Source: an uncultured Pelagibacteraceae bacterium (GTDB taxonomy: Bacteria > Pseudomonadota > Alphaproteobacteria > Pelagibacterales > Pelagibacteraceae). Taken from it: DNA of 36,270 nucleotides. This document shows positions 1-8,848 of the stretch, one piece after another. A model generated the notes under the pieces. The model was not told where the DNA came from. It saw nothing but the letters and a program-made list of their open reading frames with translations, and searched no databases. The translations under genes were made by a program, and so were the position numbers. The DNA is taken from positions 1 to 36,270 of the forward strand of contig CACJBQ010000007.1 of NCBI GenBank assembly GCA_902591695.1, written 5' to 3'. Numbering within the stretch: the stretch's first letter is position 1; every line of letters starts with the position of its first letter.

Positions 1-1
1 A

Positions 2-295
2 AAAATTCAGATTGAAAAATCAGAAGCTGAAAAATTTTACATAGTTCATGAAACTAAACCATTTTATAATGATTTATGCGCCTATTTATCATCAGGACCA
101 ATTGTTGTAATGGTTCTTGAAAAAGATAATGCAGTTTTAGGAAATAGAGAATTAATGGGTGCCACAAATCCAAAAGAAGCAGAGGAGGGCACTATTAGAA
201 AAAAATATGGGATTTCAATTGATAAAAATTCTGTGCATGGGTCAGATAGTATTGAAAATGCTAAAATTGAAATAGATTTTTTCTTTAAAGATTAA
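2..295 (+). CDS. ndk: Nucleoside-diphosphate kinase, 3' part
   Basis: This is the C-terminal 97 residues of a nucleoside-diphosphate kinase; the gene begins before the window. The enzyme moves the gamma phosphate from ATP to other NDPs through a phosphohistidine. The active-site block NSVHGSDS, with the phosphorylated His, is present near the end, preceded by the typical ATNPKEAEEGTIR segment. The reading frame is open from base 2. The stop overlaps the end of the convergent purN by 11 bases. Identification is firm; only the N-terminal third to half is missing because of the window edge. Confidence 0.96.
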   Translation, partial: KIQIEKSEAEKFYIVHETKPFYNDLCAYLSSGPIVVMVLEKDNAVLGNRELMGATNPKEAEEGTIRKKYGISIDKNSVHGSDSIENAKIEIDFFFKD

Positions 296-866
296 AAACT
301 TTTAATATAGCTTTCGGGTACAGTTTATGCTCTTGAACTAAAATTTTTTTAGCAAGAGAAGACTCAGTATCTTTTTTTGAAATTTTTACTTTCTTTTGTA
401 GAATAATCTTGCCCGAGTCTAATTTAGCATTTACAAAATGAACAGTGCATCCTGAGTATTTTTCCTTATTTTTTAATACTCTTTGGTGAGTATTTAATCC
501 TTTATATTTAGGTAGTAAAGAAGGGTGTATATTTAAAATTTTTCCTTTAAATTTTTTTATAAAATTTTTTGACAGAATTTTCATAAATCCAGCTAGACAA
601 ATAATTTCAATATTGTTTTTTTTTAAAATAGAAATTAGCTTATTTTCACTTAATTTTTTGTTTTTAAAATTTAAAACTTTTTTTTTAATTTTAAATTTTT
701 TGGCATAATTTAAACCCTTTGCCTTAGAGTTATTTGAAAGAATAAAATTAATTGATATAGGAGATTTTTTAGTTTTAGAAAATTTAACTAAAGATTTTAA
801 ATTACTTCCTGTCCCTGAAATAAATACGGCTGTTCTAATTCTATTGATACCAGTTGATAGAACCAT
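285..866 (-). CDS. purN: Phosphoribosylglycinamide formyltransferase (GART)
   Basis: Transfers a formyl group from 10-formyl-THF to GAR in de novo purine synthesis, in the cytoplasm. At 193 aa it has the usual length. The N-terminal loop FISGTGSNL binds the substrate phosphate, ILNIHPSLLP carries the catalytic Asn and His, and LDSGKIILQ carries the catalytic Asp. The ATG at 866 lies 26 bases inside the 3' end of purM, so the two are translationally coupled. There is no later ATG before the conserved FISG block; the extra residues before it (MVLSTGINRIR) may or may not all be used. Lys-rich composition is normal for the window. Confidence 0.96.
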   Translation of the reverse strand: MVLSTGINRIRTAVFISGTGSNLKSLVKFSKTKKSPISINFILSNNSKAKGLNYAKKFKIKKKVLNFKNKKLSENKLISILKKNNIEIICLAGFMKILSKNFIKKFKGKILNIHPSLLPKYKGLNTHQRVLKNKEKYSGCTVHFVNAKLDSGKIILQKKVKISKKDTESSLAKKILVQEHKLYPKAILKVFNL

Positions 867-1872
867 TTAACTTAACTTTGTTTTTACCATTAAAAATTTT
901 TCCAATAACATATGGTTTGTATTCCTTTGAAAAAAATTTACTTATTTTTTTTAAATTTTTACTTTCAACAATAAGACAAAAACCAACTCCACAATTAAAT
1001 GTTTTAAGCATTTCTTTATCGGAAATTCCATTATTTTTAAGCCAATTAAATATTTTAGAAGTTTTAATTTTTTCCAAACTTATATTTGCAGAGAGTTTAT
1101 CTGGTATAATTCTTTTAATATTATCAGACAAACCTCCTCCAGTTATATTTGCACAGCCATTGATCAAGTTGTTATTTATTAAATTCATTATTTCTTTAAC
1201 ATATATTTTAGTTGGTTTTAAAAGCTCAGATTTTAAAAATTTATTTTTTTTAATATTTATTTTTTTTTGTTTTATTAAATATCTCACAAGAGAATAGCCA
1301 TTAGAATGTAAACCACTTGAAGGAATTGCTAGTATAAGATTGTTTTTTTTAATTTTATTTTTATTTAAAATTTTATTTTTTCCTACAACTCCTACAGCAA
1401 AACCTGCGATATCAAATTTACCTTTTTCATAGGTACCAGGCATTTCTGCAGTTTCTCCACCTACGAGCTCACATTCTGATTGATCACAACCTTTTTTAAT
1501 CCCTTTTATTATTGCTTTTAGTTTTATTAGATCAATTTTATTTATAGAAATATAATCTAAAAAAAGTAATGGTTTTGCTCCTTGAACAATTAAATCATTC
1601 ACACTCATAGCAACCAGATCAATACCAATAGTATCAAATTTATTTAATTTATTTGCAATTTCAACTTTAGTTCCCACACCATCAGTACAAGCAACGATTC
1701 TAGGTTGTTTAATATTACCTGGAATATTTGTGATTGAACCAAACCCTCCTATATTAGAGAACTTTTTTTTGCCTCTTTTTTTTGCTGAAACTGTAGAAAT
1801 GAAATTAACAAACTTGTCTGCAGCTTTAATATTAACTCCACTTTTTTTATAGGTAAATTTTTTTTTATTCAT
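841..1872 (-). CDS. purM: Phosphoribosylformylglycinamidine cyclo-ligase (AIR synthetase)
   Basis: Closes the imidazole ring (FGAM + ATP to AIR), the purine step after PurL. At 343 aa it is of normal length. Visible family blocks are ACTDGVGTKVEIA (ATP/substrate region), DLVAMSVNDLIVQGAKPLLFLDY, GGETAEMPGTY and ITGGGLSDNIKRIIP. It is the first gene of a purM-purN unit with overlapping ends. Its start is only 11 bases from the start of the divergent DUF2066 gene, so its promoter must lie inside that neighbour or the two promoters overlap. Confidence 0.97.
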   Translation of the reverse strand: MNKKKFTYKKSGVNIKAADKFVNFISTVSAKKRGKKKFSNIGGFGSITNIPGNIKQPRIVACTDGVGTKVEIANKLNKFDTIGIDLVAMSVNDLIVQGAKPLLFLDYISINKIDLIKLKAIIKGIKKGCDQSECELVGGETAEMPGTYEKGKFDIAGFAVGVVGKNKILNKNKIKKNNLILAIPSSGLHSNGYSLVRYLIKQKKINIKKNKFLKSELLKPTKIYVKEIMNLINNNLINGCANITGGGLSDNIKRIIPDKLSANISLEKIKTSKIFNWLKNNGISDKEMLKTFNCGVGFCLIVESKNLKKISKFFSKEYKPYVIGKIFNGKNKVKLNGSINWYQ

Positions 1873-1883
1873 TAATATGTTTT

Positions 1884-2972
1884 ATGAAATTTATTTCTCT
1901 ACTTAGTAATTTAAGGCTTTTATATAATTTTTTTTTATTTCTTGCTTTAATAAATATTTTCTTTTCCACAGGAAAAAGTCATGCAAACACATTTTCTATT
2001 AATGATATTGAAATATCAACACCTTTTGAAATAAATTTTAATAAAAATGAAATTATCGATGAAGGATTTGTTAAGGCATTTAATGAACTTATTTTGTCAA
2101 TTGTTCAAAGTAAAGATCAGGTAAAATTAAAAAATACATCAATTAATCAAATAAAAGGAATGATTGAAACTTTTTCTATTAAAGAAGAAAAGTTTATTGA
2201 TGAAATATATTATCTTGCGCTAAATGTTTCATTTAATAAAAAAAATATATTTGATTTATTAGAAACGAAAAATATTTTTCCATCATTACCTATGAAAAAA
2301 GATTTTTTATTCATCCCCGTACTTGTTGATCAAAACAAAAATCAAATTTTAATGTTCTCTGAGAATAAGTTATTTTCCAGTTGGAATTTAAATAATAAAA
2401 AATACAGTCTTTTAAATTATATTTTACCCACTGAGGATTTAGAGGATTTTAGATTGATAAAACAAAATATTAATATTTTAGAAACTTATGACTTCAAAGA
2501 AATTATAAATAAATACAATATAGATGACCACATTATTATGATTGTGTTTAAGGATAATAATAAAATGAGAGTATTTAACAGAATTTTTTTTAATCAAAAT
2601 AACAATTTGAAAAATTTAAATTATACAGAGGTTAATTTTGATGAAGAAGAAGAGTTATTTGAATTTATTGATAATTTAAAATTAGTCTACGAGGATTTTT
2701 GGAAATCACAAAATCAAATCAATACCTCAGTAAAGTTATCTTTAAATATTTCTATTGATAATTCTAATAATATAAAAATTAATAAATTTGAAAAAATTTT
2801 ATCTGATATGGATTTGATATATAATTTTTCAATTTATAAGTTTGATAATCGAAATAATTTTTATAAAATTATTTTTAATGGAACACCTGATAAGTTTTTA
2901 GAAGTTATGAGTGATCAAAATTATGATTTGGAAATTAAAAATAAAATTTGGGTTTTAAATGACAAATCTTAA
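1884..2972 (+). CDS. DUF2066-type protein with N-terminal membrane/signal segment
   Basis: A 362-aa protein of unknown function. Residues about 8-35 form a hydrophobic segment ending in SHANTF, which looks like a signal peptide or an anchor. After it, EGFVKAFNELILSIV resembles the start of DUF2066 domains, which in alphaproteobacteria are typically encoded between purM and the DnaA-related hda gene, exactly the position here. The rest is weakly conserved and rich in Asn, Lys and Phe. The 3' end overlaps hda by 14 bases, so it probably shares a transcript with hda and aspS. The family call rests on gene order plus the short N-terminal similarity; no enzymatic role can be inferred. Confidence 0.7.
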   Translation: MKFISLLSNLRLLYNFFLFLALINIFFSTGKSHANTFSINDIEISTPFEINFNKNEIIDEGFVKAFNELILSIVQSKDQVKLKNTSINQIKGMIETFSIKEEKFIDEIYYLALNVSFNKKNIFDLLETKNIFPSLPMKKDFLFIPVLVDQNKNQILMFSENKLFSSWNLNNKKYSLLNYILPTEDLEDFRLIKQNINILETYDFKEIINKYNIDDHIIMIVFKDNNKMRVFNRIFFNQNNNLKNLNYTEVNFDEEEELFEFIDNLKLVYEDFWKSQNQINTSVKLSLNISIDNSNNIKINKFEKILSDMDLIYNFSIYKFDNRNNFYKIIFNGTPDKFLEVMSDQNYDLEIKNKIWVLNDKS

Positions 2973-3621
2973 TCAGCAAATACTTAAATTTGATTACGAT
3001 CAAAATTTTAAAGATCAGGATTTTTATGTTTCAAATAGCAATGAACACTCTTTTAGCCTTTTAAATAGTTGGCCCAAATGGGATAAAAACTTTATAAACT
3101 TAATAGGTGAAAAGTTCTCAGGAAAAAGTCATTTAATAAATATATTTTTAGAAAAGTATAGAGGAATTAAAATTAATGCAGAAGATATTAATAATGACTT
3201 TCTTCAACAAATTAAAATATATGAAAATATTATTATTGAAGATTTAACTGAAAAAATAAATGAAAACTTATTATTCACACTTATTAATATAATAGATCAG
3301 GATAATAAGTACTTAATAGTAACCTCAACAATACCAATAGTTGACTTTAATTTTAAATTAAATGATCTTAATTCAAGATCTACTAATTTTATTTTATCTC
3401 AAATTGAAAAACCTGGTGACGATTTAATTTATGCACTAATATTAAAAAATCTTTCTGATCGTCAAATATCACTAGACCAAAAACTTATTGAATTTATAAT
3501 TAAGAGAATTGATAGAACTTATGGCAAAATTTCCGAATTCATATATAAAATCGACGAAATTAGTTTAAAAAGAAAGAAATCAATCGATTTTAAAATTATA
3601 AAAGAAGCATTAGAGGTTTAA
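2959..3621 (+). CDS. hda: Hda-type DnaA regulatory inactivator
   Basis: A 220-aa AAA+ protein resembling domain III of DnaA, without the DNA-binding domain. It should act with the DNA polymerase sliding clamp to promote ATP hydrolysis on DnaA and limit re-initiation. The N-terminal DFYVSNSNEHSFSLLNSWP matches the start of alphaproteobacterial HdaA proteins. The P-loop is GEKFSGKSHL, and IIIEDLTE fits a Walker B region. The C-terminal RTYGKISEFIYKID matches the end of the AAA+ lid. The early LNQQILKFDY may be a clamp-binding peptide (inferred). It overlaps the DUF2066 gene upstream and abuts aspS with no spacer. Confidence 0.85.
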   Translation: MTNLNQQILKFDYDQNFKDQDFYVSNSNEHSFSLLNSWPKWDKNFINLIGEKFSGKSHLINIFLEKYRGIKINAEDINNDFLQQIKIYENIIIEDLTEKINENLLFTLINIIDQDNKYLIVTSTIPIVDFNFKLNDLNSRSTNFILSQIEKPGDDLIYALILKNLSDRQISLDQKLIEFIIKRIDRTYGKISEFIYKIDEISLKRKKSIDFKIIKEALEV

Positions 3622-5406
3622 TTGAATAAATACAGAACACACAAGTGTAACGAATTAAGAAAAGAGGATGTAAATAAAAAAATTTCTCTTTCAGGCTGGA
3701 TAAATAAAAAAAGAGACCATGGGAATTTATTATTTATTGATTTGAGAGATAATTATGGAATTACCCAATGTATAATTGATAAAGATAATAAATACTTTTC
3801 TGATTTAGAAAAAATGCAATTAGAGACTGTAATTAAAGTTGAGGGAAAAGTAGTTAACAGATCTAAAGAAACAATTAATTCTGAAATAGATACAGGTGAA
3901 ATAGAGATTGTTATTGAGAAGCATGAAGTTTTAGGAACTTGTAAAGAACTACCTATGCCAATCTTTAGTGATCAAGAATATGCTGAAGAAATAAGATTGA
4001 AATATAGATTTTTAGATTTAAGAAGAAAAAAAATTCATGAAAATATTATTTTAAGATCTAAAGTTATTTCATACATCAGAAATGAAATGACTAAATTAGG
4101 TTTTTTAGAATTTCAAACACCGATTTTGACCTCATCTAGTCCAGAGGGCGCTAGAGATTTTTTAGTTCCTAGTCGTTTAAATCCCGGAAAATTTTATGCA
4201 TTACCTCAAGCTCCTCAACAATTTAAACAATTAATAATGGTTTCTGGCTTTGATAGATATTTTCAAATTGCACCTTGTTTTAGAGATGAAGATGCGAGAG
4301 CAGACAGAAGCCCTGGAGAATTTTATCAATTAGATTTAGAAATGTCATTTGTTGAGCAAGAAGATGTATTTAATGTTGTTGAGAAATTAATGGTTAATAC
4401 ATTTAAAAATTTTTCAACTAAAAAACTGATGTTTGATAAATTTCCAAAGATTTCATTTAAGGAGTCAATGCTTAAATATGGTACTGATAAACCAGATTTA
4501 AGAAACCCACTTGTTGTAAATGATATAACTGAAATTTTTTTAAGAGAAGATGTTTCATTTGAAATATTTAAAAAATTAGTAAAATCTGGATCTAAAGTAA
4601 GATGTATTATTACAAAAAATACGAAAGATAAGCCAAGAAGTTTTTTTGATAATATTGATAAATGGGCAAAAGACGAAGGTGCTTCTGGTTTAGCTTATTT
4701 TACTTTAGAAAAAGATAAAGATATTTCAGCAAAAGGCCCTATAGGAAAATTTTTTTCTCAAGATGCATTGGCTGAAATCATGAAAAAAACAAACTGTAAA
4801 ATAGGGGATAGTATTTTCATGGCTTGTGGAAAACAAGATGAATTGGAAAAAATTACTGCACTAGCAAGAGATAAAATTGCAAAAGATCTAGATTTAATTG
4901 ACGAAAATGTTTTCGCATTTTGCTGGATTGTAGACTATCCAATGTTTGAAAAAGATGAAGCAACAAACAAGATTGTATTTAGTCACAATCCATTTTCAAT
5001 GCCTCAAGGTGATCTAAGTGAAAAAGATTTTGAAAATCCATTAGATATACTTGCCTTTCAATACGACATAGTTTGTAATGGTATAGAATTATCTTCAGGA
5101 GCAATTAGAAATCATAAACCAGAACTTATGTATAAACTTTTCTCGATTGCAGGATATGATAAAAATCAAGTAGATGAAAAATTTAGTGGTATGATTAATG
5201 CACTTAGTTATGGCGCACCACCACACGGAGGAATAGCACCTGGTATTGATAGAATCGTAATGTTACTAGCTAATGAGAAAAATATTAGGGAAGTTACTAT
5301 GTTTCCAATGAACCAAAATGCACAAGATTTGATGATGAATGCACCATCTGAGGTAAATCCAGATCAATTAAAAGAATTAAATTTAGCTTTAAAAACTAGA
5401 AAATAG
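3622..5406 (+). CDS. aspS: Aspartyl-tRNA synthetase, probably non-discriminating
   Basis: Charges tRNA-Asp, and perhaps tRNA-Asn, with aspartate. It is 594 aa, the bacterial type. An N-terminal OB-fold anticodon domain (GWINKKRDHGN, FIDLRDNYG) is followed by a class II core with FLDLRRK, RDFLVPSRL, CFRDEDARADR, the bacterial GAD insertion around residues 270-400, and the motif 3 region PPHGGIAPGIDRIVM. The start is TTG, directly after the hda stop; an AGAGG element lies 5 bases upstream, and NKYRTHKCNELR matches the normal family N-terminus, so TTG is well supported. His33 in RDHG is the residue type found in AspRS enzymes that also misacylate tRNA-Asn for GatCAB conversion. Confidence 0.97.
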   Translation: MNKYRTHKCNELRKEDVNKKISLSGWINKKRDHGNLLFIDLRDNYGITQCIIDKDNKYFSDLEKMQLETVIKVEGKVVNRSKETINSEIDTGEIEIVIEKHEVLGTCKELPMPIFSDQEYAEEIRLKYRFLDLRRKKIHENIILRSKVISYIRNEMTKLGFLEFQTPILTSSSPEGARDFLVPSRLNPGKFYALPQAPQQFKQLIMVSGFDRYFQIAPCFRDEDARADRSPGEFYQLDLEMSFVEQEDVFNVVEKLMVNTFKNFSTKKLMFDKFPKISFKESMLKYGTDKPDLRNPLVVNDITEIFLREDVSFEIFKKLVKSGSKVRCIITKNTKDKPRSFFDNIDKWAKDEGASGLAYFTLEKDKDISAKGPIGKFFSQDALAEIMKKTNCKIGDSIFMACGKQDELEKITALARDKIAKDLDLIDENVFAFCWIVDYPMFEKDEATNKIVFSHNPFSMPQGDLSEKDFENPLDILAFQYDIVCNGIELSSGAIRNHKPELMYKLFSIAGYDKNQVDEKFSGMINALSYGAPPHGGIAPGIDRIVMLLANEKNIREVTMFPMNQNAQDLMMNAPSEVNPDQLKELNLALKTRK

Positions 5407-5407
5407 A

Positions 5408-6232
5408 TTATTTTTTACCTTTTAAACTTATTTTTATATCTGAAAGATCAACTAGATTTTTTTTATAATTATTTCTAACGAAACCTTTGCTGGTAATGTC
5501 TTTTACAATTTTCAATAATTGATTTTGATCCTCAGAACTTTGATCTTCTGCATTGATTGAATCATTTCCTCCAATAGCTGGAGTATGGGCCAGATCTTCT
5601 CTATTTTGATATGAAATAGCTAATTCTCTGAAAATATAATCTAAAATTGATGTAGCACTTAAAATTCTATCATTGCCATGTACTTTGCCAGACGGTTCAA
5701 ACTTCGTACCTACAAATGCACTTATAAACTCATCTAACGGAACACCATATTGAAGGCCTAGGGATACAGCAATTGCAAAATTATTCATTAAAGCTTTAAC
5801 AAGCTCACCTTCTTTACTGGTATCAATAAATATTTCTCCAATTTTTCCGTCTTCATATTCTCCGGTATGTAGGTAAACTTTGTGGTCACCAATAGTAGCT
5901 TTTTGAATATATCCTTTTCTTCTATCAGGCATGCTAAATCTTTTACCTGACCTCTCGTTAGCTGTATTTATACTTGTTATTACACTTTCTTTATTTATTG
6001 GGTTTTTTTTATCTGTTTCAGTAACTATCTCCACTTTGTTGTTTTCAAGGACTTTATTGTTTTTAGGGTCTAGACTTTTTGTTTTTCTGTTATCAAGCTT
6101 TACGTCTAAAACCTCAAATTTACCATCATCTCTTTTTTCTAAATTTTTTAACTCCGCCTCATTAATATCATCTAAATAATGATTTACTTTAAAGGTACAG
6201 GTATAATAAGTTTCAACTAAATACTTTGCCAT
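5408..6232 (-). CDS. Free-standing NrdJ (class II ribonucleotide reductase) C-terminal-like domain
   Basis: A 274-aa protein. Residues about 97-218 closely resemble the region near the C-terminus of alphaproteobacterial B12-dependent ribonucleotide reductase (TSCPD region): [37 protein letters not shown]-like [19 protein letters not shown] and [19 protein letters not shown]. The catalytic barrel of NrdJ is absent, and so is the cysteine-rich tail; the only Cys is residue 12. The first 60 residues ([19 protein letters not shown]) form a separate module and residues 60-95 look like a linker. It stands alone, convergent with aspS and divergent from NDUFA12. It may help a reductase encoded elsewhere or have another role; the function is not known to me. 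Confidence 0.75.
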   Translation of the reverse strand: MAKYLVETYYTCTFKVNHYLDDINEAELKNLEKRDDGKFEVLDVKLDNRKTKSLDPKNNKVLENNKVEIVTETDKKNPINKESVITSINTANERSGKRFSMPDRRKGYIQKATIGDHKVYLHTGEYEDGKIGEIFIDTSKEGELVKALMNNFAIAVSLGLQYGVPLDEFISAFVGTKFEPSGKVHGNDRILSATSILDYIFRELAISYQNREDLAHTPAIGGNDSINAEDQSSEDQNQLLKIVKDITSKGFVRNNYKKNLVDLSDIKISLKGKK

Positions 6233-6346
6233 ATGATCTCAATTTTAATTTTAATTTGAATAATGAATCAATTAATTTATATACATATTCATATTTTAGT
6301 CTAATTTAAATTTTACAATTTTTAATTGAATAAATAAAAAAATATT

Positions 6347-6706
6347 ATGTTGACACTCTTAAGAAAAATTTTCACATGGTGGAATCAAGATACTTTTGGA
6401 ACAAGATTAAAGACTATTTTTTTTGGAAAACTAGTTGGCACTGATGAGCTGGGTAATAAATACTATGAGAGCAAAAACGGTAAAAGATGGGTTATCTATT
6501 CAAACACAATTGACGCATCAAAAATTCCTGTTGAATGGTATTCTTGGATACATTTTACACCAAATAAAATTGAGAAAAAACATACTTTAGAAAAATATAA
6601 ATGGCAAAAACCTCATCAAGAAAATTTAACTGGGACTGACGCAGCATATTATCCAAATAAGAATAAAGATGGTATTAAAAAAAAATACTCAAGTTGGAAA
6701 GAATAA
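6347..6706 (+). CDS. NDUFA12-type accessory subunit of NADH:ubiquinone oxidoreductase
   Basis: A 119-aa homologue of mitochondrial complex I subunit NDUFA12 (B17.2), an accessory subunit shared by alphaproteobacteria and mitochondria. Signature segments are WWNQDTFGTRLKT, GTDELGNKYYESK, RWVIYSN, VEWYSWIHF and the Pro-rich C-terminal NLTGTDAAYYP. It is a soluble protein lying at the matrix/cytoplasmic arm of the complex. It heads a two-gene unit with the DUF2155 gene, whose start lies 38 bases inside its end; this pairing is common in alphaproteobacteria. Confidence 0.93.
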   Translation: MLTLLRKIFTWWNQDTFGTRLKTIFFGKLVGTDELGNKYYESKNGKRWVIYSNTIDASKIPVEWYSWIHFTPNKIEKKHTLEKYKWQKPHQENLTGTDAAYYPNKNKDGIKKKYSSWKE

Positions 6707-7076
6707 TTTTAAATTAATTTATTTAGTTTTTTTATTTTATTTTTGTTTAGTTTTAAGCTCAAATGCAAAAAGTAATTTAGAAGGAACTTATACTGATATA
6801 AAAATTTTAGATAAAATAAGTTCTAAAAACACTTTGCTTAAACTTAAAAATGGAGAATTAGTAAAGTTTAAAGATTTATCAATTAAAAGCCTGAAATGTA
6901 AAAATTCAGAATTTGATGATAATCCAGAAATAACTGCCTATATACAAGTTCGAGATCTGACTAATAAAAATAATGATGAAGTTTTTGTTTTTAATGGTTG
7001 GATGTTTTCATCAAGTCCATCAATTACACCTTTTGATCATCCTGTTTACGATGTTTGGCTTGTGAAATGTTATTAA
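6669..7076 (+). CDS. DUF2155 domain exported protein
   Basis: A 135-aa small exported protein of unknown function. Residues about 14-32 are a hydrophobic signal peptide ending in SSNAKSN. The mature part carries the DUF2155 pattern: ILDKISSKNTLLKLKNGE at the front and FNGWMFSSSPSITPFDHPVYDVW with a final Cys at the end; another Cys sits at about residue 77, so a disulfide is possible. The ATG at 6669 overlaps the NDUFA12 gene by 38 bases; no later ATG precedes the signal peptide. It converges on accC with a 4-base overlap. Confidence 0.88.
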   Translation: MVLKKNTQVGKNNFKLIYLVFLFYFCLVLSSNAKSNLEGTYTDIKILDKISSKNTLLKLKNGELVKFKDLSIKSLKCKNSEFDDNPEITAYIQVRDLTNKNNDEVFVFNGWMFSSSPSITPFDHPVYDVWLVKCY

Positions 7077-8410
7077 ACAATTGAATCTTTATCTAACCAA
7101 CTAACGTTAAAATCTGAATTAATAAATTTTTTGTGGTTTAGTAATTTTTTATGTAGAGGTATTGTTGTAGTTATTCCTTCAATAACAAATTCGTCTAAGG
7201 ACCTATTCATTCTTTGAATCGCTTCTGTTCTGTTTCTTCCATGACAAATTAACTTACAAACCATACTATCGTAATAGGGTGTTACCTTATATCCTTGAAA
7301 TATTGCGCCATCTACTCTGGTTCTAAAACCAGATGGTTGATGACACATAGTAATCACCCCAGGCGAAGGCTGAAAGTTTTTACTTGCATCTTCAGCATTT
7401 ATTCTACATTCAATTGCATGTCCTCTGGGATTTATGTCACTTTGTTTCAAAGCTGTTTCTCCTGAAAAAGCAATCCAAATTTGCTCTTTAATTATATCAA
7501 TACCAGTGACCATCTCAGTTACAGGATGTTCAACTTGAACTCTTGTATTCATCTCAAGGAAATAAAATTTCCCATCTTCATATATAAACTCAACAGTCCC
7601 AGCTCCCATATAACCTATTTTTGCAACCATTTTGACTGTTCTTTCAAATAAATCTTTTCTTATCTCATCATTTAAAACTGGACTTGGTGTTTCTTCTATA
7701 AGTTTTTGATGTCTTCTTTGAACTGAACAATCTCTCTCATGTAGGTGAACTGCTCTATTTTTTCCAGCTAATATTTGAACCTCAATATGCCTTGGATTTT
7801 GAAAAAATTTTTCAATATAAACTTCATCATTACCAAAGTATTTTTGTGCTTCTGATTTTGCAGTTGAAAACAACGTTTCAAATTCTTCTTCTTTATAAAC
7901 TATTTTCATACCTTTACCTCCACCTCCACCTGAAGCTTTGATTAAGACAGGAAAACCAATTTTTTTACATAGTTCTTTTGCTTCAGAAACATCTTTTACT
8001 CCTCCCTCAGAGCCCTCAATAACAGGCAATCCATTTTCTTTAGCTATTCTTTTTGCTTGGATTTTGTCACCCATCATTTCAATATGTTTTGATGAAGCTC
8101 CTATAAAATTAATTTTATTCTCTTCTAAAATTCTTGCAAAATTCGCATTTTCCGAAAGAAAACCATAGCCAGGATGAACAGCATCAGCATTTGTAAGTTC
8201 TATTGCTGACATTAATGCCGGAATGTTTAAATAACTATTTGCAGGTTGATGAGAACCAATACACACACTTTCATCAGCCATTCTAACATGCATACTTTCT
8301 TTATCTACATCTGAATGAACAGCTACTGTAGATATTCCCCATTCTTTACACGCTCTAATAATTCTAACCGCAATTTCCCCACGGTTTGCAATTAAAATTT
8401 TTTTAAACAT
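7073..8410 (-). CDS. accC: Acetyl-CoA carboxylase, biotin carboxylase subunit
   Basis: ATP-dependent carboxylation of the biotin on AccB, the first half of the acetyl-CoA carboxylase reaction that starts fatty acid synthesis. It is 445 aa. The N-terminal preATP-grasp domain begins KILIANRGEIAVRIIRA; the ATP-grasp domain has the glycine-rich loop ASGGGGGKGMKIV and the EMNTRVQVEHPVTEM active-site block; the C-terminal domain follows. It is the last gene of aroQ-accB-accC, only 3 bases after accB, as in many alphaproteobacteria. Confidence 0.98.
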   Translation of the reverse strand: MFKKILIANRGEIAVRIIRACKEWGISTVAVHSDVDKESMHVRMADESVCIGSHQPANSYLNIPALMSAIELTNADAVHPGYGFLSENANFARILEENKINFIGASSKHIEMMGDKIQAKRIAKENGLPVIEGSEGGVKDVSEAKELCKKIGFPVLIKASGGGGGKGMKIVYKEEEFETLFSTAKSEAQKYFGNDEVYIEKFFQNPRHIEVQILAGKNRAVHLHERDCSVQRRHQKLIEETPSPVLNDEIRKDLFERTVKMVAKIGYMGAGTVEFIYEDGKFYFLEMNTRVQVEHPVTEMVTGIDIIKEQIWIAFSGETALKQSDINPRGHAIECRINAEDASKNFQPSPGVITMCHQPSGFRTRVDGAIFQGYKVTPYYDSMVCKLICHGRNRTEAIQRMNRSLDEFVIEGITTTIPLHKKLLNHKKFINSDFNVSWLDKDSIV

Positions 8411-8413
8411 TAT

Positions 8414-8848
8414 TTATTCAAGGATAATAATAGTTTGACCAAACTCTACAGGTTGACCATCTTCAACACAAATTTCTTTTACTACACCATCTGCTGTTGA
8501 AGGAACATGGTTCATTGTTTTCATTGCCTCAACAATCATAATTGTATCACCTTTTTTAATCTTTTTTCCAATCTCAACAAACTTTTTAGCACCAGGTTCT
8601 GGCGCATGATAGGCTGTTCCAATTATAGGCGAAGTAATTTCAGTTCCTGATTTAATATTTTGAGTTTGAGTAGTTGGCGAACCTGTTGCGGGTGTTGAGG
8701 GCGAAATTACTTGTGGCTGATTACTAATTGAAACATTATTTTTTGATACTTTAATTTTTGTATCTTTTTCAGTTATCTCTATTTCAGTAAGATTGAATTC
8801 TTTTAAATAATCACTTAATTCTTTAATTATTTTTTTATCTATTTTCAT
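8414..8848 (-). CDS. accB: Biotin carboxyl carrier protein of acetyl-CoA carboxylase
   Basis: Carries biotin between the two half reactions of acetyl-CoA carboxylase. It is 144 aa: an N-terminal charged helix region (1-40), a flexible Pro/Ser/Thr linker (about 40-68) and a biotinyl domain (about 70-144). The biotinylated lysine is Lys110 in VEAMKTMN; Thr replaces the Met usual after the Lys, as in other alphaproteobacteria. The family thumb is also visible (SPIIGTAYHAPEPGAKKFV). It overlaps the end of aroQ by 14 bases and is followed by accC. Confidence 0.97.
   Translation of the reverse strand: MKIDKKIIKELSDYLKEFNLTEIEITEKDTKIKVSKNNVSISNQPQVISPSTPATGSPTTQTQNIKSGTEITSPIIGTAYHAPEPGAKKFVEIGKKIKKGDTIMIVEAMKTMNHVPSTADGVVKEICVEDGQPVEFGQTIIILE

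Noticed and set aside
854..1297. 147-aa plus-strand frame
   Set aside because: Lies wholly antisense to purM, whose motifs are complete; an AT-rich shadow frame.
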